DNA of 64,000 nucleotides from Cytophagales bacterium (GCA_022360015.1 JAKSDQ010000014.1:1-64000), one strand, 5' to 3'. Positions 8,392-19,355 are shown, counted from the first letter of the stretch. Numbers and translations are program-made. Notes: generated from the sequence alone by a model not told the origin.

Positions 8392-10299
8392 ATGGCAGAC
8401 GCTGGTTCACAGGAAAATCTGTTTGGAGAGTTTGACAAGGGCGGGAAAGAAGACTGGGTTAAAAAAGTACTTTCAGATCTGAAAGGCTCACCTTTTGACA
8501 GCCTGGTTTGGCGGTCATCGGAAAACATCGAAATACAGCCTTTTTACACATCTGAAGACACTAAAAAACTGGATTATATTGAAAGCTTTCAGCATAGTTT
8601 TGCCAATACGGAAAACCCGGCCTATGGCCCGAGACATTGGACCAACTACGAATTAATTCATGTAGCCGATGGAAAGCCGGCCAACAAAGCCGCGCTTAAC
8701 GCCCTGGATATGGGAGCGGATGGACTGCTTTTTAAACTGGGTAATCCCGGGGCGTCACTTACACCGGCTGTGCTCCTGGATCAGGTGTTATGTGAACACT
8801 GCCATGTATCTTTCCTGGCAGAAGAAAATAGTATGGGCTTCATGCAGGATTATCTTGAATACCTGCTTAAAAATGGAAACAACCCTCAAAACATCCATGG
8901 TTTTTACGGGCGTGATGCCATTGCAACCTGGACCATGGGCGGTGATGCCCTGGAAAATCATTATTTCCGGGAGTTAGCAGGTCTTTTCGGACAAACCCAG
9001 GACTTTCCCGGTTTTAAGCCGCTAACCATTTCCAGTCAAGCGCTGGAACACAGCGGTGCCAATCTCGTTCAGGAACTCGCCTATACACTCAATATGGCGG
9101 TTGATTACTTTGACCGGCTCACCGATGAGGGTTTATCACCGGAAAGAATCATCAGGGGTACGCAGTTTTCACTTGCCTCAGGAAGCGATTTTTTTATGGA
9201 AATTGCCAAATTCAGGGCCTTCAGGATATTGTTTCATCAGCTTGCCCTGAATTATGGTTTAAAAGGGTACCGACCCGGGGCCATTAAAATTCATGGTACA
9301 TCTGCGTATTGGAATAAGACATTAGCTGACATTAACAATAACATGCTTCGCAACACCAGCGAAGCTATGGCCGCTATTATCGGAGGCTGTGACTCGATTC
9401 AAATTACACCTCATGATGATATACATCGAAATCCTATGGCTTCGTCACAGAGAATTGCCAGAAATATTTCAAGTATTTTAAGAGATGAGGCTTATCTGGA
9501 CAAAGTCGTCGATCCTGTTGCCGGTTCCTACTACCTGGAAAATCTGACACATGAATTGGTGAAGGCGGCATGGGCATTGTTTCGGGAGGTGGAAAAAGCC
9601 GGCGGTTTTATTAGTTCCTTTAAGGCCAACAAAATTCAGGAAACCCTACAAAAGACCCGAACACAAAAATTCTTGCAAATTGCCAATCGACGTACGGTTA
9701 TTGTCGGTGTCAATCAATATCCTGATAAAAGTGAGAAGTTGACAACCGCAGCGAGTGGCGGGACTCAAAAAGATACAGGGCAAGCCCAAGACTATGAGCT
9801 TCTCACACCCCACCGGGCCAGTGAGCAATTTGAAACCCTAAGAATGAAAACCATTCATTATGCGAAGGAACAATTAAACGGAACGAAACCCGGAATTTTT
9901 GCGGCCACCCTGGGTAACAAATCACCAATGCAAAAAGCCAGGGTAAGTTTTATAGATACTTTTTTTGTATGTGCCGGTTTTAAAATACAAATCTCCTCTC
10001 CCGGTAACAATTTTACGGAAAGCATCGATGAAGCGGCCGGTGCAGAAGAAAAAATAGTGGTAATTTGTGGATCGAACGAAGATTACCAGGAGAAAGCCCT
10101 GGATTTTGTGAAGCATTTCAAAGCAAAGGATACAGGTAAAATGCTATGGCTCGCCGGTATTCCACCGGGCGAGCAGGCAGATTTTCCGGGGGCAGGCCTC
10201 GATGGATTCATTCACATCAATTCAGATGTGATAGCCACTGTGGGCCAAATTCAGCGTTTCCTGGGAATAGATAAGGGAGAGGAGGTGAAACTGTTATGA
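8392..10299 (+). CDS. mutA: Methylmalonyl-CoA mutase, small (beta) subunit
   Basis: 635 residues from the ATG at 8392; an upstream TTG frame adds only three residues. The N-terminal part is the substrate-domain TIM barrel (for example [16 protein letters not shown] and [20 protein letters not shown]). The C-terminal Rossmann part has [14 protein letters not shown] where the cobalamin-binding DxHxxG should be, so the B12 ligand His is absent, as is normal for the non-catalytic subunit. It pairs with MutB to interconvert succinyl-CoA and (R)-methylmalonyl-CoA. Its stop overlaps the mutB start by four bases. Confidence 0.93.
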   Translation: MADAGSQENLFGEFDKGGKEDWVKKVLSDLKGSPFDSLVWRSSENIEIQPFYTSEDTKKLDYIESFQHSFANTENPAYGPRHWTNYELIHVADGKPANKAALNALDMGADGLLFKLGNPGASLTPAVLLDQVLCEHCHVSFLAEENSMGFMQDYLEYLLKNGNNPQNIHGFYGRDAIATWTMGGDALENHYFRELAGLFGQTQDFPGFKPLTISSQALEHSGANLVQELAYTLNMAVDYFDRLTDEGLSPERIIRGTQFSLASGSDFFMEIAKFRAFRILFHQLALNYGLKGYRPGAIKIHGTSAYWNKTLADINNNMLRNTSEAMAAIIGGCDSIQITPHDDIHRNPMASSQRIARNISSILRDEAYLDKVVDPVAGSYYLENLTHELVKAAWALFREVEKAGGFISSFKANKIQETLQKTRTQKFLQIANRRTVIVGVNQYPDKSEKLTTAASGGTQKDTGQAQDYELLTPHRASEQFETLRMKTIHYAKEQLNGTKPGIFAATLGNKSPMQKARVSFIDTFFVCAGFKIQISSPGNNFTESIDEAAGAEEKIVVICGSNEDYQEKALDFVKHFKAKDTGKMLWLAGIPPGEQADFPGAGLDGFIHINSDVIATVGQIQRFLGIDKGEEVKLL

Positions 10300-12437
10300 G
10301 ACCTGATTTTCAAAATTTCAACTTCGAAGCATCTGACAAACACCGCCCCAGGCAAAACGAGCAAATGGGACAATTGCCTGAGTGGCAGCCGGCTGAGGAG
10401 ATAAAAGTAAAGCCGGCTTTTAGCAAAGAAGATATCACCGGAATGGATCACCTGGATTTTATAGCCGGATTACCCCCCTACCTGAGGGGCCCTTATAGTA
10501 CGATGTATGTAAAAAGACCCTGGACTATCAGGCAATATGCCGGATTTTCTACAGCAGAGGCTTCCAATGCTTTTTACAGGAGAAACCTGGCAGCCGGCCA
10601 AAAGGGGCTTTCTATCGCCTTTGACCTGCCAACCCATCGTGGGTACGACTCTGACCACCCTAGGGTACCCGGTGACGTTGGAAAAGCAGGTGTGGCCATT
10701 GACTCCATTCTGGATATGAAAATACTTTTTGATCAGATACCACTCGATAAAATGTCGGTATCCATGACCATGAATGGGGCAGCTATTCCGATTATGGCTT
10801 TGTATATTGTTGCCGCCGAAGAACAAGGTGTCAGCCCTGACCAACTAAGCGGTACCATCCAGAATGATATCCTGAAAGAATTCATGGTGAGGAATACCTA
10901 TATCTACCCACCCCGCCCTTCTATGAGAATTATCGCTGATATCTTCAGGTACACTTCCGGCAACATGCCCAAGTTTAATTCAATCAGTATCAGTGGTTAC
11001 CACATGCAGGAGGCAGGAGCCACGGCAGACCTGGAGCTGGCTTATACGTTGGCAGATGGCTTGGAATACATTAGAACCGGCCTGGACGCAGGTATGCACA
11101 TTGATGATTTTGCTCCCAGGTTATCATTCTTCTGGGCCATAGGCATGAATCATTTCATGGAAATCGCCAAAATGCGTGCAGGGCGCGTGTTGTGGGCTAA
11201 AATAGTAAAACAGTTCAACCCCAAAAACCCAAAATCCCTGGCGCTGAGAACCCACAGTCAGACTTCCGGCTGGAGTTTGACAGAACAAGATCCCTACAAT
11301 AATGTAGCACGTACCTGCGTTGAAGCACTTTCGGCCGTTATGGGACATACCCAGTCCCTGCATACCAATGCCCTGGACGAGGCCATCGCCTTACCTACCG
11401 ATTTTTCGGCAAGAATTGCCAGAAATACACAACTGTATCTGAAGGACGAGACCAATGTTACCAAAGTAGTCGATCCCTGGGGTGGCTCGTATTATGTAGA
11501 ATACCTGACCGGTCAATTGATCCGCAAAGCGTGGAAGCTGATCGAAGAGGTGGAGGAGCTGGGAGGTATGGCCAAAGCAATTGAAACCGGCCTTCCGAAA
11601 ATGCGCATTGAAGAAGCTGCCGCCAGGAAACAGGCGAGAATCGATTCAGGTAAAGATGTCATTGTAGGGGTCAATAAATATCAGACCAAGGATATTACGG
11701 ACATCGAATTACTGGAGGTCGATAATACGGAAGTGAGAACCAAACAGATAAACCGGTTACAACAGCTTAAAGCAGAAAGGGAATCCCGGGCAGTAGCCGA
11801 GGCTTTGGATGCGCTGACCCGGTGTGCGCAAAGCGGTGAAGGAAATCTGTTGGAATACGCTATCGAAGCTGCGAGAAAAAGGGCTACCGTAGGAGAAATA
11901 TCTTTTGCAATGGAAAAAGAATTTGGAAGACACAAGGCCACCATCAGGGCTATTTCCGGCGTATATTCAGGGGAGGCAAGTCAGGATAAAAATTTTATAC
12001 AGGCAAGGCAACTGGCCGACAGATTTGCTGAACTCGAAGGCCGCAGACCAAGAATTATGATTGCGAAAATGGGCCAGGACGGTCATGACCGCGGGGCAAA
12101 GGTCATTGCCACCAGTTTTGCGGATCTTGGATTTGATGTCGACATCGGTCCGCTTTTTCAGACGCCTGAGGAAGTAGCCAAACAGGCTGCAGAAAATGAT
12201 GTGCATGTAATCGGCGCGTCAAGCCTTGCAGGGGGACACAAGACATTAATGCCTGAGCTACTGGAAAACCTGAAGAAAATCGGCCGTGATGACATCATGG
12301 TCATTGCCGGGGGAGTCATTCCTGCCAGGGACTACGATTTCCTCTATAAAGCCGGGATATCCGGTGTCTTTGGTCCGGGAACTGTCATTTCCCGGGCGGC
12401 TTACGAAATTTTAACGAAATTGTTGGAAAGCGAATAA
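10296..12437 (+). CDS. mutB: Methylmalonyl-CoA mutase, large (alpha) subunit
   Basis: 713 residues, the normal length. The TIM barrel carries the family signature ([20 protein letters not shown] and [19 protein letters not shown]). The C-terminal B12 domain has D595-G-H597-D-R-G600 in [10 protein letters not shown], giving the cobalt-ligating His, and further on [17 protein letters not shown]. This is the catalytic subunit for propionate, odd-chain and branched-chain metabolism. It starts inside the mutA stop codon (ATGA overlap), so the subunits are probably made in equal amounts. No epimerase or MeaB-type GTPase gene is adjacent. Confidence 0.96.
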   Translation: MRPDFQNFNFEASDKHRPRQNEQMGQLPEWQPAEEIKVKPAFSKEDITGMDHLDFIAGLPPYLRGPYSTMYVKRPWTIRQYAGFSTAEASNAFYRRNLAAGQKGLSIAFDLPTHRGYDSDHPRVPGDVGKAGVAIDSILDMKILFDQIPLDKMSVSMTMNGAAIPIMALYIVAAEEQGVSPDQLSGTIQNDILKEFMVRNTYIYPPRPSMRIIADIFRYTSGNMPKFNSISISGYHMQEAGATADLELAYTLADGLEYIRTGLDAGMHIDDFAPRLSFFWAIGMNHFMEIAKMRAGRVLWAKIVKQFNPKNPKSLALRTHSQTSGWSLTEQDPYNNVARTCVEALSAVMGHTQSLHTNALDEAIALPTDFSARIARNTQLYLKDETNVTKVVDPWGGSYYVEYLTGQLIRKAWKLIEEVEELGGMAKAIETGLPKMRIEEAAARKQARIDSGKDVIVGVNKYQTKDITDIELLEVDNTEVRTKQINRLQQLKAERESRAVAEALDALTRCAQSGEGNLLEYAIEAARKRATVGEISFAMEKEFGRHKATIRAISGVYSGEASQDKNFIQARQLADRFAELEGRRPRIMIAKMGQDGHDRGAKVIATSFADLGFDVDIGPLFQTPEEVAKQAAENDVHVIGASSLAGGHKTLMPELLENLKKIGRDDIMVIAGGVIPARDYDFLYKAGISGVFGPGTVISRAAYEILTKLLESE

Positions 12438-12533
12438 TTATGCATATTTTTCCGGGCAAAAACTTTTATATTATATTCCAGGGTTTCCTCCGACTTTCGT
12501 ATGGGGAATTCAGGATTACTTAAGCACCTCATT

Positions 12534-13817
12534 ATGAAAATACAATTACCCCCCCTGCTCATAATGTTTGTTTTCGCCCTGCCTGCTGCTTTCGGACAGC
12601 AATGGTCTAAAAAATTTGTAAAGCAGGATATCCTGTATATGAAAGGGGATTATAAGCTTGCCAGGGAACAAAATCACAACCTGAAAATAAAAATAAAAAC
12701 TACTCTGGGCCCACAAAATGCTTATACCGCGCTGGCCCAGTTTAAAGATGCCAAATACCATGCCGGGGCAGGCTACTTCAATGCTTACAGGCGATCAATC
12801 TACAGAGGCTTTAGTATAGCCCAAGGAACCACTGGCCGGAATAACCCGGATTATGCCAGAATTGTTCTCGAAGGGATCACGGTCTTGGTAAAGTACGGCG
12901 ATTATGCACAGGCCGAAGTACTGCTCAATCAGGTGTCGCAGATTTTAACAGACTATAATAACAAAGATGTTAACCTGGAACATAAAAAGGATTATTTACT
13001 TGCCCAGGTCTATGCCGGCCAGGGACGCTATCGGGAATCACTGGACTTATTCATAAAAGTAAGGGATTATATGGCAGACCTCACCATAGCAACTGAGGTA
13101 CAAGATAATTTTATCAGCGTTGGTAAACACAAGTCAAGAAAGCTGAGCGCATTTGAAATCAAGCAAAATAAAAGGAGCTATGCCAGTTACCTGCACCTGA
13201 CAGGAAAACTTTATACCAAAACCAATCAGCCGGCCAAAGCCGACAGTGCCTTTAATGTTGCCAGGGTATGGATAAGCAACAATCTTTCGGGAAAAGATTA
13301 CAGCATGCTTCAGTACGAATTTCAACAAATCAAAATGAATGCCGCATCAGATTCTTCGGAAAATAGCATAGCCAGGCTGGACCAACTGATTAAACGTGCG
13401 GAAGGCAGTTTGAATAAAAATCAGGAACTGGTTTTGGATATGAAATATACTTTGCTGGAATGGTATCAAAAAAAGAATAAATCGGGAAAGTATAATTCCC
13501 TGAAAGCTCACCTAGCCAACATTAACGAAAAATATTATGATAAAAAGAATATCAACCAGGACCGGCTGGCTTTTATCGTGCTAAAGGAAAAAAGTGAGAC
13601 AAAAACTGATCCGGACAGGATCAATGCGGCCAAAAGTTTACTAAAAGGTTCAGTTTCCCTACCGGAATTCCATGAATTAAGGATCGAAATTTTACAATTC
13701 CTGCTTGCTAAATCCAAAGAAGGCGGGTTGCCAGCAGAAAGTGAACACTATCTTTTGCAGATTGAGTCGGTAAAAAAAGGCCTTTACGGCGAGAATGCCC
13801 CCATTGTTAGCTCCTAG
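12534..13817 (+). CDS. Exported TPR-like repeat protein, possibly truncated
   Basis: 427 residues from the ATG at 12534, which begins a good signal peptide (MKIQLPPLLIMFVFALPAAFGQQ-type, cleavage near residue 22). An upstream ATG at 12501 would bury it. The rest is alpha-helical with TPR-like pairs (for example YGDYAQAEVLLNQVSQILTDY and YAGQGRYRESLDLFIKVRDY). The end, KGLYGENAPIVSS, stops at the point where related proteins usually begin another TPR, so the C-terminus may be lost. Function unknown; probably a periplasmic scaffold. Confidence 0.6.
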   Translation: MKIQLPPLLIMFVFALPAAFGQQWSKKFVKQDILYMKGDYKLAREQNHNLKIKIKTTLGPQNAYTALAQFKDAKYHAGAGYFNAYRRSIYRGFSIAQGTTGRNNPDYARIVLEGITVLVKYGDYAQAEVLLNQVSQILTDYNNKDVNLEHKKDYLLAQVYAGQGRYRESLDLFIKVRDYMADLTIATEVQDNFISVGKHKSRKLSAFEIKQNKRSYASYLHLTGKLYTKTNQPAKADSAFNVARVWISNNLSGKDYSMLQYEFQQIKMNAASDSSENSIARLDQLIKRAEGSLNKNQELVLDMKYTLLEWYQKKNKSGKYNSLKAHLANINEKYYDKKNINQDRLAFIVLKEKSETKTDPDRINAAKSLLKGSVSLPEFHELRIEILQFLLAKSKEGGLPAESEHYLLQIESVKKGLYGENAPIVSS

Positions 13818-13885
13818 TCCATTTAGGCGAAGCCCTGAATACGCAATAAAATGTCATGGATGGCATATAAATTTGATCACAACCC

Positions 13886-14452
13886 TCAGAAGCTGTAAAC
13901 TTTATTGGGAGTGATACAAAAATCCATTCTCACATCAAACTCATCCACGTCAATGATCTGACGAACAGGCGGGAAGAATGACAGGCCTATTTTTAGAATA
14001 TCTGGCCTGCATTGACACAGAAAACGGTCATAAAAACCTTTTCCATATCCGACACGGTAACCTCTTTCATCAAAAGACAACAATGGAAGCAGGGCAAGAT
14101 CAATTGCGTCAGCAGGCACTGTGTCGTTATCGGTCGGTTCCGGTACCCCCCATTCATTTTCTTCCAACAGGATTTGATCATGGTATAAGTGACTGGTTAA
14201 TTGTAACACATCGATGTGCGCCCTGGGAACTGTCACCGTGGCGCCCACCTTGCTAAGTTCACTGATAATCGGCCAGGTATCTACTTCCTTTCTTTTTTTT
14301 ACCGGCAAAAATGAATGCACAGTCTTACCGGAAAACAGACTAAATTGCTGAAAAAAAAGGGCTTTGATTTTATCGTTCAACTCACAGTATCTTTCCTCTG
14401 TCAGTTCCTGCCTCTTTTGATTGTATGTCAACCTTAATTGACGCTTATTCAT
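13886..14452 (-). CDS. 5-formyltetrahydrofolate cyclo-ligase
   Basis: 188 residues from the ATG at 14452, eight bases inside the 3' end of bshC. It converts 5-formyl-THF to 5,10-methenyl-THF with ATP. The hallmark is DERGYRVGYGKGFYDRFL near residues 130-150, the ATP/folate-binding loop, with the basic N-terminal MNKRQLRLTYNQKRQ. The overlap with bshC points to cotranscription, but a functional link between folate salvage and bacillithiol is not established. Confidence 0.92.
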   Translation of the reverse strand: MNKRQLRLTYNQKRQELTEERYCELNDKIKALFFQQFSLFSGKTVHSFLPVKKRKEVDTWPIISELSKVGATVTVPRAHIDVLQLTSHLYHDQILLEENEWGVPEPTDNDTVPADAIDLALLPLLSFDERGYRVGYGKGFYDRFLCQCRPDILKIGLSFFPPVRQIIDVDEFDVRMDFCITPNKVYSF

Positions 14453-16007
14453 CCTCAATTAAAATATGAAATCGGAAGTCGAAGGGATCAACAGCCTCCA
14501 GGATCCGGTCTGTGAAATCCGGGTTGTTGATGTAAAAGTTAAGGAAATTATCAGCCCTTTCCTGCAGTTTGCCTTCAGGAAAAAGTTTTTCTTTAACAGC
14601 CAGAAGGGATTTCAGGCTGTTTTCGTACTTGCTCTCTTCTGCTTTTTTCAAACGTTTTTCAATATTCTCTACACTTTTAAGTACTTTATTGCCTTCTGCC
14701 CCTATAAATCCCCCCAGACTTTTATCCACAGTCAGTGCCTGATTTTTAATAGATTGAAAAACCTGTTCCAGAATCTCTTTTTCCCGCTCAAGCGTTAGCT
14801 TACGGCCCCCGTTTCCGGTAATAAAGCGTTCTTTTAAAAACTGCTCATCTCTGAAAAGGCTTTTGGGCTCAACACCTGTCTTTCCGATTTTTTTCGCATT
14901 GGCCCGATTTATGATCAAGGCAAAATTTCTTGGCATTAAAACCGGAAATGGTATTTTATAATGCCGGAACAAACCATGCAATTGCAGCCAATAAGCCACC
15001 TCTGCCGGGCCGCCAATATAAGCCAGGTTCGGCAGAATAGTTTCCTGATAAAGTGGTCTTAAAATGACATTGGGGCTGAACTTTTCCGGGTTGGTTTGGA
15101 CAAGTTCCTGTATTTCTTCTTTGGTGAAAAACAAATCGGTATTGTTTATTTCGTAACGGCCGTTTTGATAAACTATCCGTTCCCTGATACCATTATCCAA
15201 ATAAAAGAAATTAACCGGTCTGCAAAACACCTGTGACTTATACCCCATTTTTTCGATCCTGTCCGAATCAGGTACCACAATAGACTCAGCCTGATGTTTA
15301 ATTAAATCATCCAGCATTAACCCCTTAATTTCCGCCTTTAACCCGGGATGATCTGCATCTACTACTACCAGCCCCTGGCTTCCAAATAATTCATTGACAA
15401 AAAACCGGGTGGCATCGGCCAGATTATTGTGCCCCAGGTAGGCCTGCTCAAATAAAGCCAGTTTTTCAGGTAACGCTGACAAAATATTTCTCAATCCTAC
15501 GGGGTCAAACCGGCCCACAGCACCGGTCTGATCGGTTTCCCACGTATATGTTTTGCCGAATAACCGGAAATGATTGATTTCCTCAAAATCATGATCTTCA
15601 CTGGCCATCCAATACACGGGAACAAAATTAAATTCCGGGAAAGCTTCGGCTAACTTTTTACAAGTGTTGATTACGGTAGCTATTTTGTATATAAAGTAAA
15701 GCGGCCCCGAAAAAATATTCAACTGATGTCCAGTGGTGATCGTAAAAGTCTTTGCTGATTTAAGCTGTGAAATATGATCCCGTACCTTAGTATCGACCTC
15801 AATATCAGCATATTGCTCCTCCAATACCTTTGCTAAAACAGCCCTTTTTTCTTTTGAAAATTCCTTCAGTCTGAGTTGCTTCCCAAGATTCTCCATACTA
15901 GGATAAAGATGGTAAAAGGGGCGCAATTGATCCTTTTGCTGAAGATAATCCAAAAAAATAGGAGAGAAGTTGCCTGTCTCTCCAAGTTCTATTTTTTCTA
16001 TTTTCAT
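14445..16007 (-). CDS. bshC: Bacillithiol biosynthesis cysteine-adding enzyme
   Basis: 520 residues from the ATG at 16007 (MKIEKIELGETGNFSP); a longer frame adds 11 residues that do not fit. BshC adds Cys to glucosaminyl-malate, the last step of bacillithiol synthesis. Characteristic parts are TITTGHQLNIFSGPLYFIYK, PVYWMASEDHDFEEINHF and LPNLAYIGGPAEVAYWLQL, plus a coiled-coil C-terminal helix region. Bacteroidota commonly use bacillithiol. bshA and bshB are not in the window. It precedes the formyl-THF cyclo-ligase in the same direction. Confidence 0.93.
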   Translation of the reverse strand: MKIEKIELGETGNFSPIFLDYLQQKDQLRPFYHLYPSMENLGKQLRLKEFSKEKRAVLAKVLEEQYADIEVDTKVRDHISQLKSAKTFTITTGHQLNIFSGPLYFIYKIATVINTCKKLAEAFPEFNFVPVYWMASEDHDFEEINHFRLFGKTYTWETDQTGAVGRFDPVGLRNILSALPEKLALFEQAYLGHNNLADATRFFVNELFGSQGLVVVDADHPGLKAEIKGLMLDDLIKHQAESIVVPDSDRIEKMGYKSQVFCRPVNFFYLDNGIRERIVYQNGRYEINNTDLFFTKEEIQELVQTNPEKFSPNVILRPLYQETILPNLAYIGGPAEVAYWLQLHGLFRHYKIPFPVLMPRNFALIINRANAKKIGKTGVEPKSLFRDEQFLKERFITGNGGRKLTLEREKEILEQVFQSIKNQALTVDKSLGGFIGAEGNKVLKSVENIEKRLKKAEESKYENSLKSLLAVKEKLFPEGKLQERADNFLNFYINNPDFTDRILEAVDPFDFRFHILIEDE

Positions 16008-16092
16008 AAGAAGTGATTGCGATAATAGGGTCATGGGCATGTTGTAAGCCAGATTTGAGGTGATTATTGTTCGTTCTGATTATTTGAAGTTG

Positions 16093-17412
16093 CTATACGC
16101 CGGAAACCGGAACACCATACAAGTCAAATTCAGTGGCATCATTTATTTTGATGGCGGCAAAATCTCCAACCCGCAAATAATTGTTTGAAGCATCAATGAT
16201 AACTTCATTGTCCACCTCCGGTGAATCATATTCTGTTCTCCCTATGAAATTCCCCCCTTCCAGCCTGTCTATCAATACTTTAATAGTTTTTCCCACTCTT
16301 TCCCGGTTAATCTCCAGGGATATTTTTTCCTGTATTTCCATTACGAGATTTCCGCGCTCTTGTTTCACGTGTTCCGGAATATTATCAGCCATCGTAAATG
16401 AATGGGTGTTTTCTTCATGTGAATAATTGAAAATACCTAGTCTTTCAAACCTGCTTTGTTCCACAAATTCCATCAACTGTTGAAAGTCTTTTTCGGTCTC
16501 GCCAGGATGCCCTACAATGAGGGTGGTTCTTAAAGCAATTCCAGGCACTTTTTCCCTGATCATCCGGATCAATGCCTCGGTTTTTTCCCTGGTAATACCG
16601 CGCCGCATTATTTTTAGCATGTTGGTCGACCCATGCTGTAGGGGCATATCGAGGTAATTACAAATGTTCGATCTTTCTGCCATCACATCCAGAACGTCAG
16701 TAGGAAACCCTGTGGGAAAGGCATAGTGCAACCTGATCCATTCAATGCCATCCACATCCGACAGGTGCCTTAATAGCTCCGAAAGGTTTCTTTTCCTGTA
16801 AATATCCAGTCCGTAAAATGTAGAATCCTGTGCGATCAGCAACAGTTCCTTTGTTCCATTGCTGGCCAGCGATTTTGCTTCCTTCACCAAATCTTCTATC
16901 GGCCTTGATATATGTTTGCCCCGCATAAGTGGAATGGCGCAAAAAGAACAGGGACGGTCGCAGCCTTCAGAAATTTTCATGTAGGAATAATGCCGCTCCG
17001 TAGTAGTGATTCTTTCGCCCAGAAGCTCCTGTTTGTAGTCTGCGTTGAACCGACCCAACAGCAAAGGTAATTCCATCGTCCCGAAATAAGCATCAACTTC
17101 CGGTATCTCCTTTTCCAGGTCATCCCTGTAACGTTGTGACAAGCACCCTGTTACATACAACTTTTCAATTTCCCCCTGCTCTTTGGCCGCCGCATAACGT
17201 AAAATAGTATCTACCGATTCCTGTTTGGCATTGTCAATGAATCCACAGGTATTGACGATGACAATGTTGGCATCATCGTTCCGGGCTTCATGGGTGGTGT
17301 CTATGCCGTTGCCTTTCAACTGGGTTAACATTACCTCCGAATCCACCAGGTTCTTGGCACACCCCAATGTGACAATATTGACTTTATCTTTTTTTAATCC
17401 TTTCGTTTTCAA
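16093..17412 (-). CDS. rimO: Ribosomal protein uS12 methylthiotransferase
   Basis: 439 residues, radical-SAM enzyme that adds a methylthio group to Asp of ribosomal protein S12. The first Fe-S cluster Cys are C18 (TLGCAKNLVDSEV), C56 and C90; the radical-SAM CxxxCxxC is C151-C155-C158 in EGCDRPCSFCAIPLMRGKH. A TRAM-like domain ends the protein. The start is TTG at 17410-17412 (MKTKGLKKDKVNIVTLG), the usual N-terminus for Bacteroidota RimO; the nearby ATG is out of frame. bshC follows 85 bp downstream. Confidence 0.95.
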   Translation of the reverse strand: MKTKGLKKDKVNIVTLGCAKNLVDSEVMLTQLKGNGIDTTHEARNDDANIVIVNTCGFIDNAKQESVDTILRYAAAKEQGEIEKLYVTGCLSQRYRDDLEKEIPEVDAYFGTMELPLLLGRFNADYKQELLGERITTTERHYSYMKISEGCDRPCSFCAIPLMRGKHISRPIEDLVKEAKSLASNGTKELLLIAQDSTFYGLDIYRKRNLSELLRHLSDVDGIEWIRLHYAFPTGFPTDVLDVMAERSNICNYLDMPLQHGSTNMLKIMRRGITREKTEALIRMIREKVPGIALRTTLIVGHPGETEKDFQQLMEFVEQSRFERLGIFNYSHEENTHSFTMADNIPEHVKQERGNLVMEIQEKISLEINRERVGKTIKVLIDRLEGGNFIGRTEYDSPEVDNEVIIDASNNYLRVGDFAAIKINDATEFDLYGVPVSGV

Positions 17413-17635
17413 ATCTTCTCATTCCGTTTTTTTAAGCTGCAAAATTAATGAATTTTAAACTCTCAAATTTCGTTCATGCCATAAATAAAAAGGATCACAA
17501 AAAATTTAACACAAATTTTGCTCACCTTTTTATTAATTTTCATATCTTTTATGTCCTGAAATTTAATGTGGGGCAAGATCAACAATATAGACCTGTTAAA
17601 TGTCTGTTTAGTTATCATTATTAAATAGTGACCTC

Positions 17636-18551
17636 ATGTTCTATTTTAAGAAGCTTTCATACCTCTTTTTCGGATTATTTTTGCTACCGGTCAGCGGTTT
17701 TGCCCAGTTGGATAGTCTTGAAAATGCCCTGATTGCCAAGCCCAAAGACAGCTTCAAGGTAGCGCTGCTTTTTGATCTCTCCAAAAAAATGAGATCACAG
17801 GGCAACTATGATAAATCAAAAGAGCTCCAGTCACGGGCCTGTAAGCTGGCAGTAGAAGTGGGCTATGGAAAAGGGTAAGTGATCTGCCTCAATGAACGGG
17901 GTATCAGGGAAAGAACCCAGGGTGACTACCTGCAGGCAGAGGAAAAACATAAAGCAGCGCTGGAAATTGCCAGGAATATCGACGACAGGTTTTTGATATC
18001 AGTAAGCCTCGACAACCTGGGTGTGGTCTATCGTCGCCTGGATAACATCGAACGGGCCTTGGAGTGCCACCTGGAATCACTGGACATTTCCAGGATGACG
18101 CGCCATCAAATAAGGTATTGCCATTTCATTAAACAGCATTGGTAATATTTATCTTGGCAGAGGAGAATACGACAAGGCGCTGGATACTTTTGAAGAATGT
18201 ATAAAAATAGAATCGAGGTTAAATAACAAACTTGGGGTGGCGATTAATTTAAATAACATAGGTTATATCTATGATGTGCAGGGCGATAATCTCAAAGCAC
18301 TTAACTATTACGAAAAATCACTTGCCGCTAACCGGGAAATCGGAAGTAAAAAAGGTCTTGCCATTTCATTTAATGACATTGGACGTATCAAAAAGGAGCT
18401 TAGGGCCAGTGATGAGACATTGCAATATTTCGTAAAGGCCCTGGATATCAACGAAAGGGCCGGATACAAACAGTTTGCTGTTGACAACCATATCAATATC
18501 GGTGATGTTCATTTTGAAAAGGAAAATTTTGAGCGGGCTTTGCAGTTGTGA
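17636..18551 (+). pseudogene. Broken exported TPR protein (sensor-like)
   Basis: Starts with a good signal peptide (MFYFKKLSYLFFGLFLLPVSG) and continues as consecutive TPR units in two frames. An in-frame TAA lies at 17876-17878. Around 18090-18116 the frame shifts so that the TPR motif resumes as IAISLNSIGNIYLGRGEYDK. Both breaks can be repaired by single-base changes in short homopolymers. The gene then stops at RALQL, just before a G-rich repeat tract, so the 3' part (in this family often a membrane helix plus kinase or DNA-binding output domain) is missing. Sequencing error in homopolymers could explain the internal breaks but not the missing end. Confidence 0.75.
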
Positions 18552-18740
18552 GAGTGGGGAGGGTAAGGGGGAGAATTGACAATTGATAATTTACAATGGA
18601 CAATTGGTGAGGGGGAAGGGGTAGGTGGGGATGGGGGTTTGGAATGGATAATTGATAATTGACAATGATTGGGTTGGGGGGAAGGAAGGGGTAGGTGGGG
18701 ATGGGTGGTGGTTTATTGGGTGGGGAGGGGGAGTTTTTTT
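18548..18740 (+). repeat. G-rich imperfect tandem repeat, ~70-bp period, with G-quadruplex motif
   Basis: Two imperfect units of about 70 bp, each an AT-rich half (copies of AATTGATAATT and ACAAT, partly palindromic) followed by a G-rich half. The 18-mer GGGGTAGGTGGGGATGGG occurs at 18618-18635 and again at 18688-18705, exactly 70 bp apart. Positions 18611-18637 read G5-N2-G4-N5-G4-N2-G5, a strong quadruplex candidate on the plus strand. Open frames through this tract are low-complexity artefacts. Confidence 0.85.
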
Positions 18741-18812
18741 ATTGGTTCATTGGCTGTGGTATGATGATTTTTTTTGATAATTTGAGGTTAGATTGTTATC
18801 ACTGTGACAGAT

Positions 18813-19160
18813 ATGAGGAAATTCACGTACATTTTTCATTCGATCCACTTTATTTACCTGGTATTATCGGTAGTTTTAGTATTAAATAAAGATCAACTCA
18901 ATAAGTATTTTGGGCTAAACACGTCAAATTATTTGTTGTATTGGATAATGCTAGGTATGGGGCTATATGCGATTTTGTGGTTCAAAGATGTTTTTGAAAC
19001 ATTTAATCTGAAAAGGAAATTGAAAAATATGGAAGCGGAAAAGAATAAATATAAAGCTGAGCTGTATGACAAAACAGAACGTGAGATACACCTTAACGAT
19101 CCGCCTTCTCCTGATCCCAATGGCAAAAGTACTCAAAAGAATAGCCCTGGTACAGCTTAA
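18813..19160 (+). CDS. Small two-helix membrane protein with cytoplasmic coiled coil
   Basis: 115 residues from the ATG at 18813 (a GTG three codons earlier is possible). Two hydrophobic helices (~6-25 and ~41-58) are followed by a charged coiled coil (NLKRKLKNMEAEKNKYKAEL, ~66-85) and a Pro/Ser/Asn-rich tail. It reads as an intact conserved-type protein, although it sits between decayed sequence and repeats. Family not identified; topology suggests a small membrane-anchored scaffold. The 195 bp after it hold nothing recognisable. Confidence 0.6.
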   Translation: MRKFTYIFHSIHFIYLVLSVVLVLNKDQLNKYFGLNTSNYLLYWIMLGMGLYAILWFKDVFETFNLKRKLKNMEAEKNKYKAELYDKTEREIHLNDPPSPDPNGKSTQKNSPGTA

Positions 19161-19355
19161 GCGTATTTGGAACCCTTACCTTTTAAACATTTATATACCC
19201 CCGAATATTTAAATTTTCTTTAATCAAAAATGCCTGTACAAGAATTTCAGTCCGGGTGTCAGTGGTATCAAGCACAATAAAGAATACAATTTATTGAAAA
19301 TCATATACTTACATATCAAGTGTCAGAAAACAGGCTATAGATTGACGATCATGTC

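Noticed and set aside
18695-18889. 64-codon frame starting MGMGGGLLGGEG
   Set aside because: Translation of the G-rich repeat; the real gene begins at 18813 in another frame.
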